Shown here piece after piece: positions 8,849 to 17,077 of a stretch of 64,000 bases of DNA. The DNA is from Syntrophus buswellii. Its GTDB lineage: Bacteria; Desulfobacterota; Syntrophia; Syntrophales; Syntrophaceae. The notes beneath the pieces are model-generated. The model saw only the letters and a program-made list of their open reading frames with translations, was not told the origin of the DNA and searched no databases. Within the stretch, counting starts at the first letter, position 1. Each line of letters begins with the position of its first letter. The translations under genes and the position numbers were made by a program. The DNA lies in the NCBI RefSeq assembly GCF_046097065.1, contig NZ_CP175563.1, forward strand, positions 2,356,001 through 2,420,000, written 5' to 3'.

Positions 8849-9478
8849 ATGAACACAGCATGCAGGAAAATCAGGGGATCTCTTTTCGTTCTCCTGGCCT
8901 TGACGTTTCTATCCGGCTGCGCAACTCCACGGGAGACCATTGTCCTGCTTCAGGATGCCGATGGCGGGGTTGGTTCAATAACTGTTGCCGCAAAAGGCGG
9001 AACCAGGACACTGAACATTCCAAATGCCGCGCTGGAAGTCACCGGATCCGGGGAGCGCCTGCCGGACCCGAAAGGAATGGACCCGGGCCAAATTGATCTG
9101 CTTTTCGGCAGTTCCATGAAGGCCCTTCCCTCAGAGCCGATGACGTTTGTGTTCTATTTTCTGCATGACACAACAGAGCTGACGGCCAGGTCAAAGAGCC
9201 AAATCCCCGGACTCCTGTCCGTCATCCGCGATAGGGATGCCAAGAGGATGTTCTATGAAATAAGCATTATCGGCCACACGGATGCCACCGGGGACGACGA
9301 GACCAATATGAGACTGTCCTACGCCCGCGCCGAGATGGTCCGGGATGTGCTCCTCTCCCACGGCATTCGCTCCGAATCGATGGAGCTCAGGTACCACGGG
9401 GCGTGGGACCCCGCCGTTCAAACAGGGAAAAATATAAGAGAACCGCTTAACCGCAGAGTTGAAGTTGTTGTAAAATAG
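8849..9478 (+). CDS. OmpA-family lipoprotein
   Basis: A 209-residue protein with a lipoprotein signal (lipobox LSGC near residue 24), so it is probably lipidated and outer-membrane anchored. The C-terminal third is an OmpA-like peptidoglycan-binding domain (ISIIGHTDATGDDETNMRLS, then LNRRVEVVVK). The middle part is not recognised. It lies 30 bases after the FecR-domain gene and 9 bases before the HD-GYP gene, consistent with one transcript. Confidence 0.85.
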   Translation: MNTACRKIRGSLFVLLALTFLSGCATPRETIVLLQDADGGVGSITVAAKGGTRTLNIPNAALEVTGSGERLPDPKGMDPGQIDLLFGSSMKALPSEPMTFVFYFLHDTTELTARSKSQIPGLLSVIRDRDAKRMFYEISIIGHTDATGDDETNMRLSYARAEMVRDVLLSHGIRSESMELRYHGAWDPAVQTGKNIREPLNRRVEVVVK

Positions 9479-9487
9479 CCCGTCATC

Positions 9488-11533
9488 ATGAGCGCACTGC
9501 AACGATTATCCGCCCGCCTCCACGGGATCTGGAAGATCAGGAAGGACACCCTGATTATTTTCTGCGGGATTCTTTTGACCTGCGCCGTCGCTTCTCTCTA
9601 TGTTTTCCAGCCCCTTGTGCTGTCTTCCATCGAACTTAAGCTCTATGACACCCTGCTCAAACTGCGCTCCGCAGGAAATCCTTCAGGCCACATCGTTATT
9701 GTCGATATCGATGAAAAAAGCCTCGCCCAGTATGGTCAATGGCCCTGGCCGAGATACAGGATCTCCCAGCTGCTGGAAAAACTGCGCGAAATGGGCGCAG
9801 CAAGTGTCGGCGTCGATATCCTGTTTACAGAACCGGACCGAAGCTCTCTGCAGAATATCCAGAGGGAGATTCGATCAGACTTCCACTGCGCCATCAGCCT
9901 CTCGGGGATACCCCCTCACTATCTCGACAATGATGCGCTGCTTGCGGGAACCCTGAAAGAAGGTCCTTTTGTTCTGGGGTACCAGTTTGTATTCGGGGAC
10001 CGCATCGAAAAAAGAACCCGTCTTCATCCGGTTGATCTGCTGTTCAAGAGGGAGCAAGGGGTGTCTGATTCCGAAAACGGCCTTTTCAAGCCGTCCTCTG
10101 TCGACGGTCTGTTCCAGCCGCTTTCCGAGGCGACACCGGCTTCGGGCTTTATCAACATAAAGCCCGATCACGACGGAATTATTCGCAGAGTCCCCCTCAT
10201 CATGGAATATGAAGGCCGATTCTATCCACAGCTCTCCCTAGCGGTGCTTCTGTCTGTCGCCGGGATGGACCAGCTCGTTTTGAGCGTTGGTCAGGCAGGG
10301 GCGGAAAGCCTCTCGCTGGGAGGCCTCGAGATCCCCCTGGAAGACAAGGGATCGTTCCTGATCCCCTTTCGCGGCCCACGGGGTACATACCGCCACCTGT
10401 CGGCTGCGGACATTCTCAACGGCACCATCGGAAACAGGGAGATTGATGGGCGCATCGTGTTTGTCGGAGCGACAGCCCCCGGCTTGTTTGATATCCGTGC
10501 GACGCCGACCGACCCTTCCATGGCCGGTGTGGAGGTGCATGCCAACATCATCGACTCCATCCTACAGGGCGACTTCCTTCTGCGGCCGAAGGCTGCTGTC
10601 TTTTATGAGTTTATCGCCCTCCTTTTTTTCGGACTGCTTTCAGCTCTTCTCTTTGCCCACTGCAAGGCTGTTGTCAATCTGACGTTTCTGCTGCTCTCCG
10701 CGCTGACGGCGGTCTTCCTTCCCGTCTACCTCTTCCGGAAGGGGATCTATATCTCCCCCCTCTACCCCGCACTGGCCTATGCTTCAAACTTTTCCCTGTT
10801 ATCCTTTCTGGACTTCTGGCACGGAGAGCGGCTCCTGAAGGAAAAGGCCCGGCTGCAGCTGGCAACGCAGGATGCCATGCTTGAGACGATTGCCAATATC
10901 ACCGAAACGCGGGACTCGGAAACAGGCGGCCACATCAGAAGAACACGCAGCTATGTGAAGGCTCTGGCTGAGCACATCCGGAATAAGCATGCCTATTCAG
11001 AAACGGTGAATGACGCCTATATCGAACAACTCTTCCAGTCGGCGCCGCTCCATGACCTCGGTAAGGTCGGAGTGCCGGACCACATCCTGCTCAAACCCGA
11101 TAAGCTTACGGCCGAAGAAACAGAGGAGATCAAAAAGCATACCGTATACGGCAAACGCGTCATCGACGACGCGCAGGCCAAACTCGGAGACAGTTCCTTC
11201 CTGAATCTGGCGGGTGAAATGGCTTTATACCACCATGAATACTGGGACGGCAGGGGATACCCGACCGGGCTCAAAGGCGAGGAGATCCCCCTGTCAGGCA
11301 GAATCATGGCGATAGCGGATGTATACGACGCCCTCATATCGGACCGTCCGTACAAAAAGGGATTTCCTCACGAAAAGGCCGTTGAGATCATTCTGGCCGG
11401 GCGGGGCTCGCAATTCGACCCCGGGCTCACTGACGCTTTCGGAGAGATCCACGGAACATTCAAATCCATAGCAGAACAGTTTGCCGATGCCGGCATTCAT
11501 GAATCACTCCGATCGAAAACCCCGAGAGAATAA
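9488..11533 (+). CDS. CHASE2-domain HD-GYP cyclic-di-GMP phosphodiesterase
   Basis: A 681-residue membrane sensor. After one N-terminal membrane helix comes a periplasmic CHASE2 domain (about residues 40-360). Three closely spaced membrane helices follow (about 365-440). The cytoplasmic output is an HD-GYP domain: GGHIRRTRSY, HDLGKVGVPDHILLKP, and the HHEYWDGRGYPTGLKGEEIP signature with the GYP triad. These domains hydrolyse cyclic-di-GMP (or cGAMP). The metal ligands HD and HH are intact, so it is probably active. CHASE2 is more often fused to adenylate cyclase in FecR/OmpA neighbourhoods. Confidence 0.92.
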   Translation: MSALQRLSARLHGIWKIRKDTLIIFCGILLTCAVASLYVFQPLVLSSIELKLYDTLLKLRSAGNPSGHIVIVDIDEKSLAQYGQWPWPRYRISQLLEKLREMGAASVGVDILFTEPDRSSLQNIQREIRSDFHCAISLSGIPPHYLDNDALLAGTLKEGPFVLGYQFVFGDRIEKRTRLHPVDLLFKREQGVSDSENGLFKPSSVDGLFQPLSEATPASGFINIKPDHDGIIRRVPLIMEYEGRFYPQLSLAVLLSVAGMDQLVLSVGQAGAESLSLGGLEIPLEDKGSFLIPFRGPRGTYRHLSAADILNGTIGNREIDGRIVFVGATAPGLFDIRATPTDPSMAGVEVHANIIDSILQGDFLLRPKAAVFYEFIALLFFGLLSALLFAHCKAVVNLTFLLLSALTAVFLPVYLFRKGIYISPLYPALAYASNFSLLSFLDFWHGERLLKEKARLQLATQDAMLETIANITETRDSETGGHIRRTRSYVKALAEHIRNKHAYSETVNDAYIEQLFQSAPLHDLGKVGVPDHILLKPDKLTAEETEEIKKHTVYGKRVIDDAQAKLGDSSFLNLAGEMALYHHEYWDGRGYPTGLKGEEIPLSGRIMAIADVYDALISDRPYKKGFPHEKAVEIILAGRGSQFDPGLTDAFGEIHGTFKSIAEQFADAGIHESLRSKTPRE

Positions 11534-11785
11534 ATCCAGCTTCTTCTGCCGTTTCGCTTGCGGCGTTCCCTTCTTTTTATGGATACTTATTATCCAGGCT
11601 GTGCATTTCGTACCCAGTCCAACGCCCACGAAAAAGCCGTACCACCGACTCGGAATCGCCACAAGGCGTTGATATTGTGAATCCATGGGCCATTCAGAAA
11701 GATTGGCACATCCTTTGATTTATACCTGTTGTACACTTCAAAAAAACGTTCAAAAAACACATCACGCTCAGAAAAGGGACAAGCC

Positions 11786-12739
11786 ATGAAAAAATTTCTA
11801 CGGATCGGATTAGCCGCTGTGTTGTTTCTGCTCACCCAGGGTTGCTATGTCGGTTTCGAACAGCCTCCAACGGATTACTACGGAGAGCCCTCAAGTTATG
11901 AACCGCCTCCCATTGCATTATCGGCCCCTCCGGATGTCATCGTGATGCCTTACACAAATGATGTCTACGCGGTTCCGGACATTGATGTAGACCTGTTTTT
12001 CTGGAACGGATGGTGGTGGCGCCCATGGAATGGCCGCTGGTATCGGTCGGAAAACTACAAACAGGGCTGGAGACCCTACAACTCCGTACCTGGTTTCTAT
12101 TCCGGAGTGGATCCGGGCTGGCGGAAAAATTATCGAGACCGCAACTGGCAGGGGTATCGATGGAACTGTGAGAGGATTCCAAGCGCACGCCTCCAGCATA
12201 ACTGGAGAACCTGGCAGGGCAATAAATACTGGGAGAAGGAAAAGAGCTGGGGGCTAGAGCGTCACCATCCTCAAACGAAAGAGCAGAGGGGGCAGCAAAG
12301 TGTTCCCTGGCAGCCCCGTGACCCGGGGAAGCTGCCTGACGTTGAGAAGCGCAAGCCTGAAAAGGCGGAAAGGTTCATTCCTCCCGCTGTCCAGCGGACC
12401 GAGCCGCCCCCCAGGGACAAAGTCCAGAAGCCGGCTTCCCATAAAGGATTCCAGCAGCAAGGCGCGGAGCAGCCGGGAAAGCATCTTCAAGGAACAGTGA
12501 AAAATCCTAAGCGGTACGAACCCGCCGGGCAGAAGAACACCCAACCGCCAAGACAGCAGGTACAGAAACAGGCGCAGAAAAAGGTAAAGGGGCCGTCACT
12601 AAGACAGGGAGAAGACGCACGGCCATCGGGTCAACCATCTCCAGGGGCCTCGTCATGGCGCGCTGCGTCAACACCGGGGGAGGCACCGCAACGATCGGAG
12701 GGTGGGCCCGACAGGCGGCCCGCCAATGCAGGCAGATGA
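11786..12739 (+). CDS. W/Y-rich lipoprotein with Q/P/K-rich tail
   Basis: A 317-residue putative lipoprotein: signal sequence with lipobox LTQGC, then a tryptophan/tyrosine-rich segment (FFWNGWWWRPWNGRWYR and similar, about residues 75-150). A long low-complexity tail rich in Gln, Pro, Lys and Arg follows. AGGGAC precedes the ATG at 11786, which is preferred over an upstream in-frame start. Function unknown; such proteins are common in deltaproteobacterial envelopes. The preceding 250 bases show nothing recognisable. Confidence 0.75.
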   Translation: MKKFLRIGLAAVLFLLTQGCYVGFEQPPTDYYGEPSSYEPPPIALSAPPDVIVMPYTNDVYAVPDIDVDLFFWNGWWWRPWNGRWYRSENYKQGWRPYNSVPGFYSGVDPGWRKNYRDRNWQGYRWNCERIPSARLQHNWRTWQGNKYWEKEKSWGLERHHPQTKEQRGQQSVPWQPRDPGKLPDVEKRKPEKAERFIPPAVQRTEPPPRDKVQKPASHKGFQQQGAEQPGKHLQGTVKNPKRYEPAGQKNTQPPRQQVQKQAQKKVKGPSLRQGEDARPSGQPSPGASSWRAASTPGEAPQRSEGGPDRRPANAGR

Positions 12740-12773
12740 AGGATACAGGATCCAGCGAAACCATTTTCTTCCG

Positions 12774-12808
12774 GCCGGCCATCCCGTCAGGCCCTGGCCG
12801 GCTCTTTT
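12774..12808 (+). terminator. Rho-independent terminator
   Basis: GCCGGCCA (12774-12781) and TGGCCGGC (12795-12802) form a perfect 8-bp stem followed by TCTTTT. It follows the W/Y-rich lipoprotein gene by about 35 bases. Confidence 0.7.
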
Positions 12809-12928
12809 AACGAAAGCGGTTCATTCCTTCAAAGCGGCGGGAGAAAAACGGCAGGCCTGCCGTTCTGTCAATGGAAGCGATCCGATTTTGCACTTGAAAA
12901 GAAACGTGTAATCCCTTATGGGATGACC

Positions 12929-13741
12929 ATGAAGAAGATTGATTTTCATACCCATATTTATCCGGATCATGCGGCGGCCAGGACGGTTGCCGCAATCCGT
13001 TCGCGGGCAGGTGTTGACGCCTACACCGACGGGACGCTGGCGGGATTGAAAAAATCGATGAAGGCCGCCGGGATCGACCTTTCCGTTGTGTCGGCTGTGG
13101 CCACAAAACCGGAACAGGTCCCTTCGATTCAAAGCTGGCTGACGGCCATCCGGCAGCCGGGGATTGAAGCCCTGGCCACGGTGCACCCAGCCGCCCCCCC
13201 CGATTCAGAACAGCTGGAAATGCTGATGAACGAGGGGTTCCGGGGGTTCAAACTTCATCCGGATTATCAGGATTTTTTCGTCGACGATCCCCGGGTGTAT
13301 CCTCTTTATGAAGCGGCTGCGGCAAAAGGAATGTTTGTTCTTTTCCACGCAGGGGTGGATCGAGGGCTGCCCCATCCGGTTCATGCGACACCGAAGCGGC
13401 TGGCCGCGGTCCATTCGGACATTCCCGAACTCTGCATGGTTGTGGCGCATCTCGGCGGGGAAGGGGCTTACGAAGAGGCGGAAACCCATCTGTTGGGCCG
13501 GAATCTCTACATGGATACGGCCTTCGTACTGCGCAAGACCCCCATGCCGCTCCTGGAGCGCATTCTCAAGGGGCATCCGCCGGACCGGCTGCTGTTTGCA
13601 TCGGACAGCCCCTGGACGGATCAGGGAGAGGAGCTTCAATTTTTACTTCAGCTTCCCTTCCTCACAGAGACGGATAAGGAAAAAATCTGTTTTTCCAATG
13701 CGGCCCATCTGCTGGGATTGGGAAGAGGCGGAAACTTCTGA
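12929..13741 (+). CDS. Amidohydrolase-family (Amidohydro_2) metal-dependent hydrolase
   Basis: A 270-residue TIM-barrel hydrolase of the amidohydrolase 2 type. The N-terminal metal motif DFHTHIYPD (HxH), a mid-chain FKLHPDYQ segment, the FHAG histidine, VAHLGG, and the C-terminal FASDSPW aspartate motif are all present, as in predicted metal-dependent hydrolases. The substrate is not evident. ATGs at 12923 and 12929 are both possible. The convergent gene at 13823 follows. Confidence 0.85.
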   Translation: MKKIDFHTHIYPDHAAARTVAAIRSRAGVDAYTDGTLAGLKKSMKAAGIDLSVVSAVATKPEQVPSIQSWLTAIRQPGIEALATVHPAAPPDSEQLEMLMNEGFRGFKLHPDYQDFFVDDPRVYPLYEAAAAKGMFVLFHAGVDRGLPHPVHATPKRLAAVHSDIPELCMVVAHLGGEGAYEEAETHLLGRNLYMDTAFVLRKTPMPLLERILKGHPPDRLLFASDSPWTDQGEELQFLLQLPFLTETDKEKICFSNAAHLLGLGRGGNF

Positions 13742-13822
13742 ACAATGGCCCGGCGGGGGCACCCCGACGAGGGTCCAGCAGCCCCTCTGCCGATGCCGTA
13801 ACCCCAAGAATCTTTTCCGGCA

Positions 13823-14359
13823 CTACTCTGGAATCCAGTGCCCTTCACTGAAAAAGCGGATATTCCAAGCGCCTCCCGAAATCCATTGGGCGCCGCAGAT
13901 CTGGCATCTGATTTCGTTGATGCGGTCGCTATCCGTTATGATTCTCTGAGGGGGACGGAAATGTTCAAAAAGGTCGGGATTGACATCCTGGTCTTCATAA
14001 TAATCCCTGGATAGTTCGCATATTTCATGGCCGTTGGTACAGGTGATGATCTGTCCTTTGCCTGCGATCTTCCTCGTGTCCGGCAGTTCGTCTTCTTCCC
14101 CGGAAAGATTCTGATATTCGGGAATCGCTTCCGCAGCCATAGACCAGGCTACCGGTTCTGCAATGGAGTTCTCTCCCTCCAGCGGTTCATAGGGAAGGAA
14201 GGTTGTCTCTACAAGCGGCGGCGTGTCCAGTCGGGCCTCGAGTTGACCATTGACAAAGGCGATCTTGATGCGCAGATCATACCAGACGTCCTCTTCGCAC
14301 TGCTCTTGAAGAAACCGGGTAAAGGACTGGGTGAAAATTCCTAATTCGTTAATAAGCAT
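13823..14359 (-). CDS. Hypothetical protein with C-terminal zinc-ribbon-like cysteines
   Basis: A 178-residue protein, acidic in its middle part. Two CxxC-like pairs in the C-terminal half (CTNGHEIC and CQIC) could form a zinc ribbon. The N-terminal half (LGIFTQSFTRFLQEQCEEDVWYDLRIKIAFVNGQLEARL) is not recognised. AGGA sits 8 bases before the ATG at 14359; an upstream in-frame start at 14404 is less likely. The 400-base gap to 14757 holds only a weak AT-rich promoter-like stretch (TATAAT at 14611). Confidence 0.6.
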   Translation of the reverse strand: MLINELGIFTQSFTRFLQEQCEEDVWYDLRIKIAFVNGQLEARLDTPPLVETTFLPYEPLEGENSIAEPVAWSMAAEAIPEYQNLSGEEDELPDTRKIAGKGQIITCTNGHEICELSRDYYEDQDVNPDLFEHFRPPQRIITDSDRINEIRCQICGAQWISGGAWNIRFFSEGHWIPE

Positions 14360-14756
14360 AAGGGATCCTGAAATTATAATGTTTTGATATTCCTGCACGG
14401 ACAAAAGACATTCAAGCCGGAGAGCTGAATATCAGTTCCTGGAGCAAAAAGCAATGGTTCTTCAGACGTTAAACCGCCGACAGGATTCCGTTCCGCAATG
14501 CCTGTCATGGCCATGGAGGGCAGGACGGAACAGAGGGGAGCCCACAGGCAACACACAGGCATCTCTTTGTTTTGAATCATCCTTTAAATGACTTTTGCTT
14601 TTTCTTTAGGTATAATGTTTCAAAATGCTCCCGGTTTTAGTGTTTATGTTACATTTCCACGCGCGGAAAGCAGGATCTTTTCATGGTGAATTGCTCAGCG
14701 GGAAGTTCGAGGGATGTTAACCACAAGAAAAATGTTTGCGAAGGGAGAAGAGCCGT

Positions 14757-15899
14757 ATGAATGCATTGTCCAAAGAAGAATTGAAAACATTGATGCAGAG
14801 GCGGAATGATTGGTGCGTATCCATGTTTATGCCGACCTACAGGTCCGGTGTGGAGAGCCAGCAGAATTCAATTCGTTTGCGCAATATCGTTCGCCGTGCG
14901 GAAGAAACACTGACAAATTCGGGTTTGCGGACGCTGGAGGTCAAGGAACTTCTCGAACCGGTTCAGGAACTGGTCAACAATGTCTTGTTCTGGCGAAATC
15001 AGAGTGATGGTCTGGCCATCTTTCTTTCCAAGGATGAATTCCATTATTTCTGCCTGCCCGTTTCTTTTGACGAAATTCTTGTCATCACGGACCGGTTTCA
15101 TCTGAAGCCGCTCATGCCGCTTTTGCACGGGGACGAACGATTTTATGTTCTCGCTTTAAGCCAGAATGAAATCACCCTCTTTGAAGGGACGTCCCAGGCC
15201 GTTAAAGAGGTGAACGTCGAAACGATGCCGAAGAGCCTTGCCGAAGCCCTGCAGACGGACAATCCCGAACGACAGGTCAAATTCCGGTCGGGAAAGGGAG
15301 TCGGGCAAGGGGGAATGATGTCCGGCCATGGCGCCGACATCGAAGATGTGAAAAGCAACCTGTTACAGTACTTCCAGCGCGTCGACAAGGGGCTTCATGA
15401 CCTCCTCAAAGAGAACAATGTCCCCCTGGTTCTCGCCGGGGTGGAATATCAGTTCCCCATTTACCGGGAAGCCAACAGCTATCCCTTCCTCATGGAAGGG
15501 GGCATTTCCGGCAACCCCAAGGGGTTAAGCCCGGAGCAGCTGCACCGTGATGCGTACGACATTGTCACCCCCCATTTTCAGAAAGCTGTGAACGAGGCCC
15601 TCTCGCAGTACAACCAATCCATGGGAACGGGCCTGACATCGGATAATGTCCAGGAAATCATCCCTGCAGCCTATCATGGGCGGGTGGGGATCCTGTTTGT
15701 TGTCCAGGGATATGAATACTGGGGGACTTACAATCCCGCAAATGACACGATTTCCCTGGATGAAAAGCAGGAGCCTGGAAATGAGGATCTTGCGGATTTT
15801 GCCGCCATCCAGACATTTTTGAACGGTGGCATGGTCTTTGTTGTGGAGCCGGGCCTTCTGCCCGCCGGGGCGCGCATGGCCGCCGTGTTCCGCTATTAG
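14757..15899 (+). CDS. Bacterial archaeo-eukaryotic release-factor-like (baeRF) protein
   Basis: A 380-residue protein resembling the bacterial eRF1-like (baeRF) families: an N-terminal segment ending in a helical region, a central nuclease/Pelota-like domain (FEGTSQAVKEVNVETMPKSL) and a C-terminal L7Ae-like part (GRVGILFVVQGYEYWGTY, ending GARMAAVFRY). These proteins are predicted to act on stalled ribosomes or associated RNA. The start at 14757 follows AAGGGAG. The TATAAT at 14611 could belong to its promoter. Functional inference rests on family resemblance only. Confidence 0.7.
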   Translation: MNALSKEELKTLMQRRNDWCVSMFMPTYRSGVESQQNSIRLRNIVRRAEETLTNSGLRTLEVKELLEPVQELVNNVLFWRNQSDGLAIFLSKDEFHYFCLPVSFDEILVITDRFHLKPLMPLLHGDERFYVLALSQNEITLFEGTSQAVKEVNVETMPKSLAEALQTDNPERQVKFRSGKGVGQGGMMSGHGADIEDVKSNLLQYFQRVDKGLHDLLKENNVPLVLAGVEYQFPIYREANSYPFLMEGGISGNPKGLSPEQLHRDAYDIVTPHFQKAVNEALSQYNQSMGTGLTSDNVQEIIPAAYHGRVGILFVVQGYEYWGTYNPANDTISLDEKQEPGNEDLADFAAIQTFLNGGMVFVVEPGLLPAGARMAAVFRY

Positions 15900-15912
15900 G
15901 AGAGCCACTCGG

Positions 15913-15953
15913 ATTCCCCGTGGAGGATGGGCTTCTTCTGCGGGGAATTTTCC
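15913..15953 (+). terminator. Probable terminator after the baeRF-like gene
   Basis: ATTCCCCG (15913-15920) pairs with CGGGGAAT (15941-15948), followed by a short T-rich run. The loop of 20 bases is longer than usual. Confidence 0.5.
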
Positions 15954-15992
15954 TTCCAGGCCGGGTTGACAGCCGAGATCAGTACAGTGGCC

Positions 15993-17003
15993 CTATAGCT
16001 CCTCCGGCATCGGGGCCTCTTCCACCCTTCCCTCCTCCACTCTTCCCCGGTAAAGATACCGTTCCAGGAATCGGTGATAGGGGGTCCATCCCGTTTCTTC
16101 GTCCCGGAAGTCGTTCAGATATTCCTGGAAGGCGTTGACCTTGGCATCCAGGTCGTCCACGTAATGGACCATCAGGGCCTCCAGGGTTTTCGGGCGCTTG
16201 GGGGAGCCGTATTCCAGTATGCCATGGTGACTCAGAATGAGGTGACGGAGTTCCATGGCCAGGGAATCGGGAAAATCGGGGATCCCGGCAATCTTCTGGT
16301 CGATCATCTCCACGCCGATGATGATGTGCCCGATAAGCCGCCCTTCAGCGCTGTACTCAACCAGGCGGTCATAGGAAAATTCCTTGATCTTGCCGATGTC
16401 GTGGAGGATGCCTCCAGCCAGCACAAGATCCCTGTTCACGCCTGGATAGTGGGAGGCGACCTGGTCCAGCAGCCGGGTTACGGAAAGGGTGTGCTCCAGC
16501 AGCCCCCCCAGGTAAATATGATGGAATCCTTTGGCCGCCGGAGCCCGCTTGAAACGCTCGGCGGTTTCCCGGTCATCGAAAAAGGCTTTGAGCAGCTTCT
16601 TTAGCGGCGGGTTTTCGATCCGGTTAACATAGGTTTGCAGCTCGCCGAACATCGCTTTGACGTTCCCCCGGGTGGTGGGCAGGTAATCATTGAGAAGAAT
16701 ATCGGAATCATCAAGGGCCGTCAGGGAGTGGATTGAAAGCTGAAGGGAGTTTTTGAAACTCACCGCCCTTGCGTTGACCTGGATGACATCCCCCTTCCGG
16801 AATTGCTTGTCCATTTCCTGTGCGTTGTCCCATATTTTGCCATCGACCTGCCCCGTCTTGTCTTTAAGGCGAAGGTTGAGGTAGGGAGAACCCTTCTGGG
16901 AAAAGGCCATGTTCTTCTCCGCCACGAGGAAAGAGTCCATCACCTTTTCACCCGGCTGTATATCCTTGATGTATACGGTTTTAACTTTCAATAGGTCCCC
17001 CAT
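15993..17003 (-). CDS. YhaM/CBF1-like 3'-5' exoribonuclease (OB fold + HD domain)
   Basis: A 336-residue protein with an N-terminal OB-fold nucleic-acid-binding domain (SPYLNLRLKDKTGQVDGKIWD) and an HD domain whose metal ligands are visible (LLEHTLSV, GGILHDIGK, LILSHHG). This is the arrangement of YhaM, a 3'-5' exonuclease acting on RNA and single-stranded DNA. Starts at 17036, 17015 and 17003 share the frame; 17003 gives the family-like MGDLLKVKTVYIKDI. It lies downstream of selB on the same strand. Confidence 0.85.
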   Translation of the reverse strand: MGDLLKVKTVYIKDIQPGEKVMDSFLVAEKNMAFSQKGSPYLNLRLKDKTGQVDGKIWDNAQEMDKQFRKGDVIQVNARAVSFKNSLQLSIHSLTALDDSDILLNDYLPTTRGNVKAMFGELQTYVNRIENPPLKKLLKAFFDDRETAERFKRAPAAKGFHHIYLGGLLEHTLSVTRLLDQVASHYPGVNRDLVLAGGILHDIGKIKEFSYDRLVEYSAEGRLIGHIIIGVEMIDQKIAGIPDFPDSLAMELRHLILSHHGILEYGSPKRPKTLEALMVHYVDDLDAKVNAFQEYLNDFRDEETGWTPYHRFLERYLYRGRVEEGRVEEAPMPEEL

Positions 17004-17077
17004 TACACTTTTCATTGGAAATTTAAAAGGCGGCATGATCGGATCGCAGAAATTGAATTCAATAAAGTTTTTAACGA

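Noticed and set aside
14374..14580. 68-codon frame between 14360 and 14756
   Set aside because: No ribosome-binding site and no protein-like features beyond a few cysteines.
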